NCBI GenBank assembly: GCA_017454915.1
Contig: JAFTCC010000051.1
Coordinates: 1 to 44,555, forward strand
Length of the DNA stretch: 44,555 nt
Source: Paludibacteraceae bacterium
Lineage (GTDB): Bacteria; Bacteroidota; Bacteroidia; Bacteroidales; Paludibacteraceae
Direction of reading: 5' to 3'
The first letter of the stretch is position 1. Each line of letters begins with the position of its first letter. The translations under genes and the position numbers were made by a program. The notes below the pieces were generated by a model that worked only from the letters and a program-made list of their open reading frames with translations, was not told where the DNA came from and did no database searches. Below, one piece after another: positions 41,906 to 44,555 of this stretch.

Positions 41906-43735
41906 TTATTGTTTTACCTTTGAAATGATGTCTTGTATCTTAAACGGTTGCCCCTCAACTTTGTTGAGCCTTTCAAGCGTGAGTCCTCCAAACTGCCCGT
42001 TGAGGTAGCGCGCGAACTGCCCGTTGTTGAGTTCGCAGACTATCACGCGTTTGTAGGAGCGTAGCACATCCTCTGTATTGAGTGGCAGCGGGCAGATGAA
42101 ATTAAAGTGTGCGAGTGCGGTTTTTATGCCCTCCTTCCGCAGTTGTTTGACGGCGCTGATGAGGTGTCCGTATGTGGAGCCCCATCCCACGAGCAGCGTG
42201 TCGGCGTCGGCGTCGCCTTCCACTTTGAGCGGGGGTATGGATTTGGCTATGTTGGCAATTTTTTGTGCGCGCAGGTTGGTCATCACCTGATGGTTTGCGG
42301 GGTTGGTGGAGATGGTGCCTAATTGGCTGTCGCGTTCCAGACCCATGTTGCGGTGCTGCATGCCTTCGGTGCCTGCCGGAGCCCAATATCTCACAAGGTT
42401 TGCGTCGCGGAGCGCAGGGTTGAAGTGTCCCGCCAACTGCTGTGGTGCGTATGCGGGTTTTATGTCAGGCATGTCAGCCAGTTTTGGCAGCCTCCACAGC
42501 GACGTGCCGTTGGCAAGATAGGTGTCTGACATGAATATGACCGGTGTGGAGTGTTCGAGTGCAATTTTGGCTGCCCAATAGACGTATTGGAAACAGTTGG
42601 CGGAGTCAGATGCTGCCACCACAGCGAGCGGTGCTTCTCCGTTTCTGCCGAACACGGCCTGCAGCAGGTCAGTCTGTTCGGTCTTTGTGGGCATGCCAGT
42701 TGAGGGTCCCCCGCGCTGCACGTCAATCAGCACAAAAGGCAGTTCCGCTATTGCGGCAAGTCCCATGGCTTCCGACTTGAGCGATAGCCCCGGACCTGAC
42801 GTGCTTGTTGCAGCAAGGCATCCGCCGAAAGCCGCGCCAATGGCTGTGCATACGCCAGAAATTTCGTCCTCAGCCTGCATGACTACTGCCCCCACGTCCT
42901 TGCGTGCAGCGAGTTCCTGCATGATGTCAGTGGCAGGTGTGATGGGGTAGGAGCCGAGAAAAAGCCTCACGGCAGCCTTTTCTGCCGCGGCAATGAGCCC
43001 CCACGCCGTAGCCCGGTTGCCGTTGATGCTGGTGTAGGTGCCGTGAGGTAACTCGGTGGTTGCGCCCACACGGAATGTGCTGACGCTCAAATGAAGGTTA
43101 GACGCGTAATTGAATCCGTCGGTGAGCACCCTGACGTTAGCCGCAAGCAGGTCGGGCTTTTTGCCGAATTTGCCTTCGAGGAAGTGCACTGCCTTGTCAA
43201 TCGGACGCTCAAACAGCCAGCACACCACGCCAAGGGCAAACATATTTTTGCAACGCAGTATGCTTTTGTTGTCCATGCCGCTGTCTTTCAGCGACTCCCG
43301 CGTAAGGCTTGTCAGGGCCACAGGTACGATTTGCATGTCTTCGCCCAGCCCCAGCTCCACGAACGGGTTGTCGGTCTTATATAGCGCTTTTTCAAGGTCT
43401 TTCTCACCGAAGCTGTCAATGTCAACGATGATTACGCCGTGCTTTTTCACCGCCTTGGCGTTGACTTTAAGTGCAGCGGGGTTCATGGCTACGAGCACGT
43501 CGGCATAGTCGCCAGGGGTGTGCACGTCCGCCGAACCGAGGTTGACTTGAAACCCCGACACGCCACCCAGCGTGCCCTGCGGGGCGCGTATCTCGGCAGG
43601 AAAGTCGGGGAATGTGGAAATCTCGTTACCCAGTATCGCAGACAGGCTGCTAAACATTGTGCCGGTCAACTGCATACCGTCACCGCTGTCACCGCAAAAG
43701 CGGATTACTACATTGTTTTTCTCAATAACGTTCAC
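41906..43735 (-). CDS. korA: 2-oxoacid:acceptor oxidoreductase subunit alpha
   Basis: The 609-residue fused gamma-alpha subunit, partner of the beta subunit downstream. The N-terminal gamma domain starts VIRFCGDSGDGMQLTG with the typical FPDFPAEIRAPQGT segment. The alpha pyrimidine-binding domain follows from about 225, with GNRATAWGLIAAAEKA, SYPITPATDIMQELA and MQAEDEISGVCTAIGAAFGG, and DVQRGGPSTGMPTKTEQTDLLQAVFGRNGEAPLAV. The length and fusion type match KorA rather than the single-chain pyruvate enzyme. Transcription starts from a good promoter about 60 bases upstream. Confidence 0.95.
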   Translation of the reverse strand: MNVIEKNNVVIRFCGDSGDGMQLTGTMFSSLSAILGNEISTFPDFPAEIRAPQGTLGGVSGFQVNLGSADVHTPGDYADVLVAMNPAALKVNAKAVKKHGVIIVDIDSFGEKDLEKALYKTDNPFVELGLGEDMQIVPVALTSLTRESLKDSGMDNKSILRCKNMFALGVVCWLFERPIDKAVHFLEGKFGKKPDLLAANVRVLTDGFNYASNLHLSVSTFRVGATTELPHGTYTSINGNRATAWGLIAAAEKAAVRLFLGSYPITPATDIMQELAARKDVGAVVMQAEDEISGVCTAIGAAFGGCLAATSTSGPGLSLKSEAMGLAAIAELPFVLIDVQRGGPSTGMPTKTEQTDLLQAVFGRNGEAPLAVVAASDSANCFQYVYWAAKIALEHSTPVIFMSDTYLANGTSLWRLPKLADMPDIKPAYAPQQLAGHFNPALRDANLVRYWAPAGTEGMQHRNMGLERDSQLGTISTNPANHQVMTNLRAQKIANIAKSIPPLKVEGDADADTLLVGWGSTYGHLISAVKQLRKEGIKTALAHFNFICPLPLNTEDVLRSYKRVIVCELNNGQFARYLNGQFGGLTLERLNKVEGQPFKIQDIISKVKQ

Positions 43736-43789
43736 TGTTCTTCTATATCTGGTTTAGTGGAATAAAATCAAACATTTTCTTATAAACTG

Positions 43790-43821
43790 CAAAAGTACTA
43801 AATTTTCGGCACATAAGCAAA
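43790..43821 (-). promoter_or_regulatory. Promoter for the korAB operon
   Basis: Minus strand TTTG (43818-43821), 20-nt spacer, TACTTTTG (43790-43797). Confidence 0.72.
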
Positions 43822-44065
43822 AAATATCAACATATCACCATCGAAAGCCGAGTATCTCTAAACAGCATGCAGGGACAAGACAATCGTCTCAACATAATCG
43901 CAACAAAACAGGTTTAATCATGCTAAAATCGAAGTGCTGCAAAAGAGCAGAGAAAGAGCAGAGAAAAATGTGCCGAATGTGCAGCAAAAACGTTGCAGTT
44001 ATGACCAGTTATGACCAGTTATGACAAACTTGTGCATAAGGAGTGCATAAGGAGTGCATAAGGAG
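43822..44065. other. Intergenic region with three short tandem repeats
   Basis: No gene is seen here. It contains AGAGCAGAGAA twice (43944-43965), AGTTATGACC three times (43997-44025, last copy 9 nt) and GTGCATAAGGA three times exactly (44032-44064). A GCAGGGACAAGAC stretch (43869-43881) is an inverted partial copy of the dispersed TGTCCCTAC repeat. Confidence 0.8.
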
Positions 44066-44144
44066 AGCCCTTAAGACCACCTCCTATCTAATTTTACGTG
44101 AGTTCGATATAAAATTTTTTCAAGAAAAAGTCTCTAATATTATA

Positions 44145-44175
44145 TTGCAAATATGCGGAAAATTTTGTAACTTTA
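44145..44175 (+). promoter_or_regulatory. Promoter of the IS982 transposase
   Basis: TTG (44145-44147), 20-nt spacer, TAACTTTA (44168-44175), with the ATG at 44211. Confidence 0.55.
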
Positions 44176-44210
44176 TGGTGTAAATCAAACAATTACAAAA
44201 ATATCCGCAT

Positions 44211-44555
44211 ATGCAATTAGACGAAAACAAAGTTACGGAAATTTTCTTTATTCTGGATGAGTTCAGCAAAAATTTCAACAAAACAATCAAAAAACATTCC
44301 GTTGGTGACGGGAAACGCCACCGCGACAAGCCTAACAGGCTAAGCGATGCCGAAGTGATGCTGATATTGATAATGTTCCATGACGGGGGCTACAGGTGCC
44401 TCAAACACTATTACGCGAATTACATCTGTGTCCACTGCAAACACCTGGTCCCGCGCCAAGTGTCGTACAACCGCTTCGTGGAACTGGAGTGTAAGGTGAT
44501 GCTCCAGCTGTGCTGTTTCGTTAAGACCTGCCTGATGGCGGAGTGCAGCGGTGTC
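44211..44555 (+). CDS. IS982-family transposase, N-terminal 115 residues
   Basis: The first part of a DDE transposase, running off the window. The visible portion (LDENKVTEIFFILDEFSKNF, RLSDAEVMLILIMFHDGGYRCLKHYY, VSYNRFVELECKVMLQL) closely resembles IS982-type transposases of Bacteroides and relatives, in which the DSTPLRVC block with the first catalytic aspartate follows shortly after the last residue seen here. Nothing shows disruption in the part present. Whether the full gene is intact cannot be judged. Confidence 0.88.
   Translation, partial: MQLDENKVTEIFFILDEFSKNFNKTIKKHSVGDGKRHRDKPNRLSDAEVMLILIMFHDGGYRCLKHYYANYICVHCKHLVPRQVSYNRFVELECKVMLQLCCFVKTCLMAECSGV

Larger units (their letters stand above)
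44066..44555 (+). mobile_element. IS982-family insertion sequence, truncated by window end
   Basis: The left end is not defined exactly; it lies between the tandem repeats ending at 44064 and the transposase promoter, probably in the CCACCTCCTATCTAATTTTACG stretch. The right end and the terminal inverted repeat partner lie outside the window, so the boundaries cannot be confirmed. Confidence 0.6.

Noticed and set aside
1..44555. tRNA, rRNA, tmRNA, or diversity-generating retroelement
   Set aside because: No T-loop/acceptor patterns, rRNA stretches or reverse transcriptase were recognised on either strand.

Overview
The window looks like chromosomal DNA of a member of the Bacteroidales (Bacteroidota). 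The evidence is the TTTG-N19/20-TAnnTTTG promoter architecture upstream of at least seven genes, two large secreted proteins with type IX secretion (T9SS) C-terminal domains, an inserted-domain type IspG, a KorAB 2-oxoacid:ferredoxin oxidoreductase, a PgpH-type 7TM-HD protein, a Wza/Wzc pair and an IS982-type transposase of the kind common in Bacteroides relatives. I cannot fix the family or genus from sequence alone.

Layout. 1-1300: a repeat/structured element, an orphan ABC ATPase and a divergent 55-residue membrane protein. 1300-13550: convergent to these, a giant (about 3.8 kaa) modular T9SS surface protein followed 1 nt downstream by a small protein with a proline-rich, membrane-anchor-like C-terminal tail. 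13550-14366: about 800 bp of non-coding, repeat-rich DNA. 14367-16200: upp, a four-helix-bundle (23S intervening-sequence-like) protein bracketed by CTAG-rich arrays, and a VanZ-like protein. 16370-18260: PASTA protein and RluD. 18490-22180: a second small protein with the same proline-rich tail, then a T9SS-exported GH13 amylase whose 5' leader is a structured element also present at the window start. 22240-26030: a repeat-rich lipoprotein, a small protein and a BtuB-like TonB-dependent receptor. 26150-35510 (minus strand): lipoprotein, SUI1-type factor, folC, U32 peptidase-family protein, prmC, queA, a two-gene restriction-modification cassette, ispG. 35549-38713: wzc and wza. 38768-43735: PgpH-like protein, korB and korA. 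43736-44555: short tandem repeats and the start of an IS982-family element cut by the window end.

How the genes fit together. The housekeeping functions are nucleotide salvage, folate, isoprenoid, tRNA/rRNA modification, release-factor methylation and ferredoxin-linked carbon metabolism. They are interleaved with envelope functions: T9SS cargo, capsule/exopolysaccharide export and TonB uptake. The AT-rich restriction-modification pair is spliced without gaps between ispG and queA and is probably translationally coupled to queA.

Most novel-looking observations: (1) two homologous small proteins, each next to a T9SS cargo gene, sharing an N-terminal anchor and an APPPPG-[NE]-PD...LP[LI] + hydrophobic + KK tail that resembles a C-terminal sorting signal; (2) a dispersed inverted-repeat element with core AACCC-AATCGGTCATTAGA that forms the amylase leader and recurs at the window start and near 40.8 kb; (3) CTAG-periodic arrays flanking the four-helix-bundle gene; (4) the seamless R-M insertion. 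No rRNA, tRNA, CRISPR array or replication origin was recognised.
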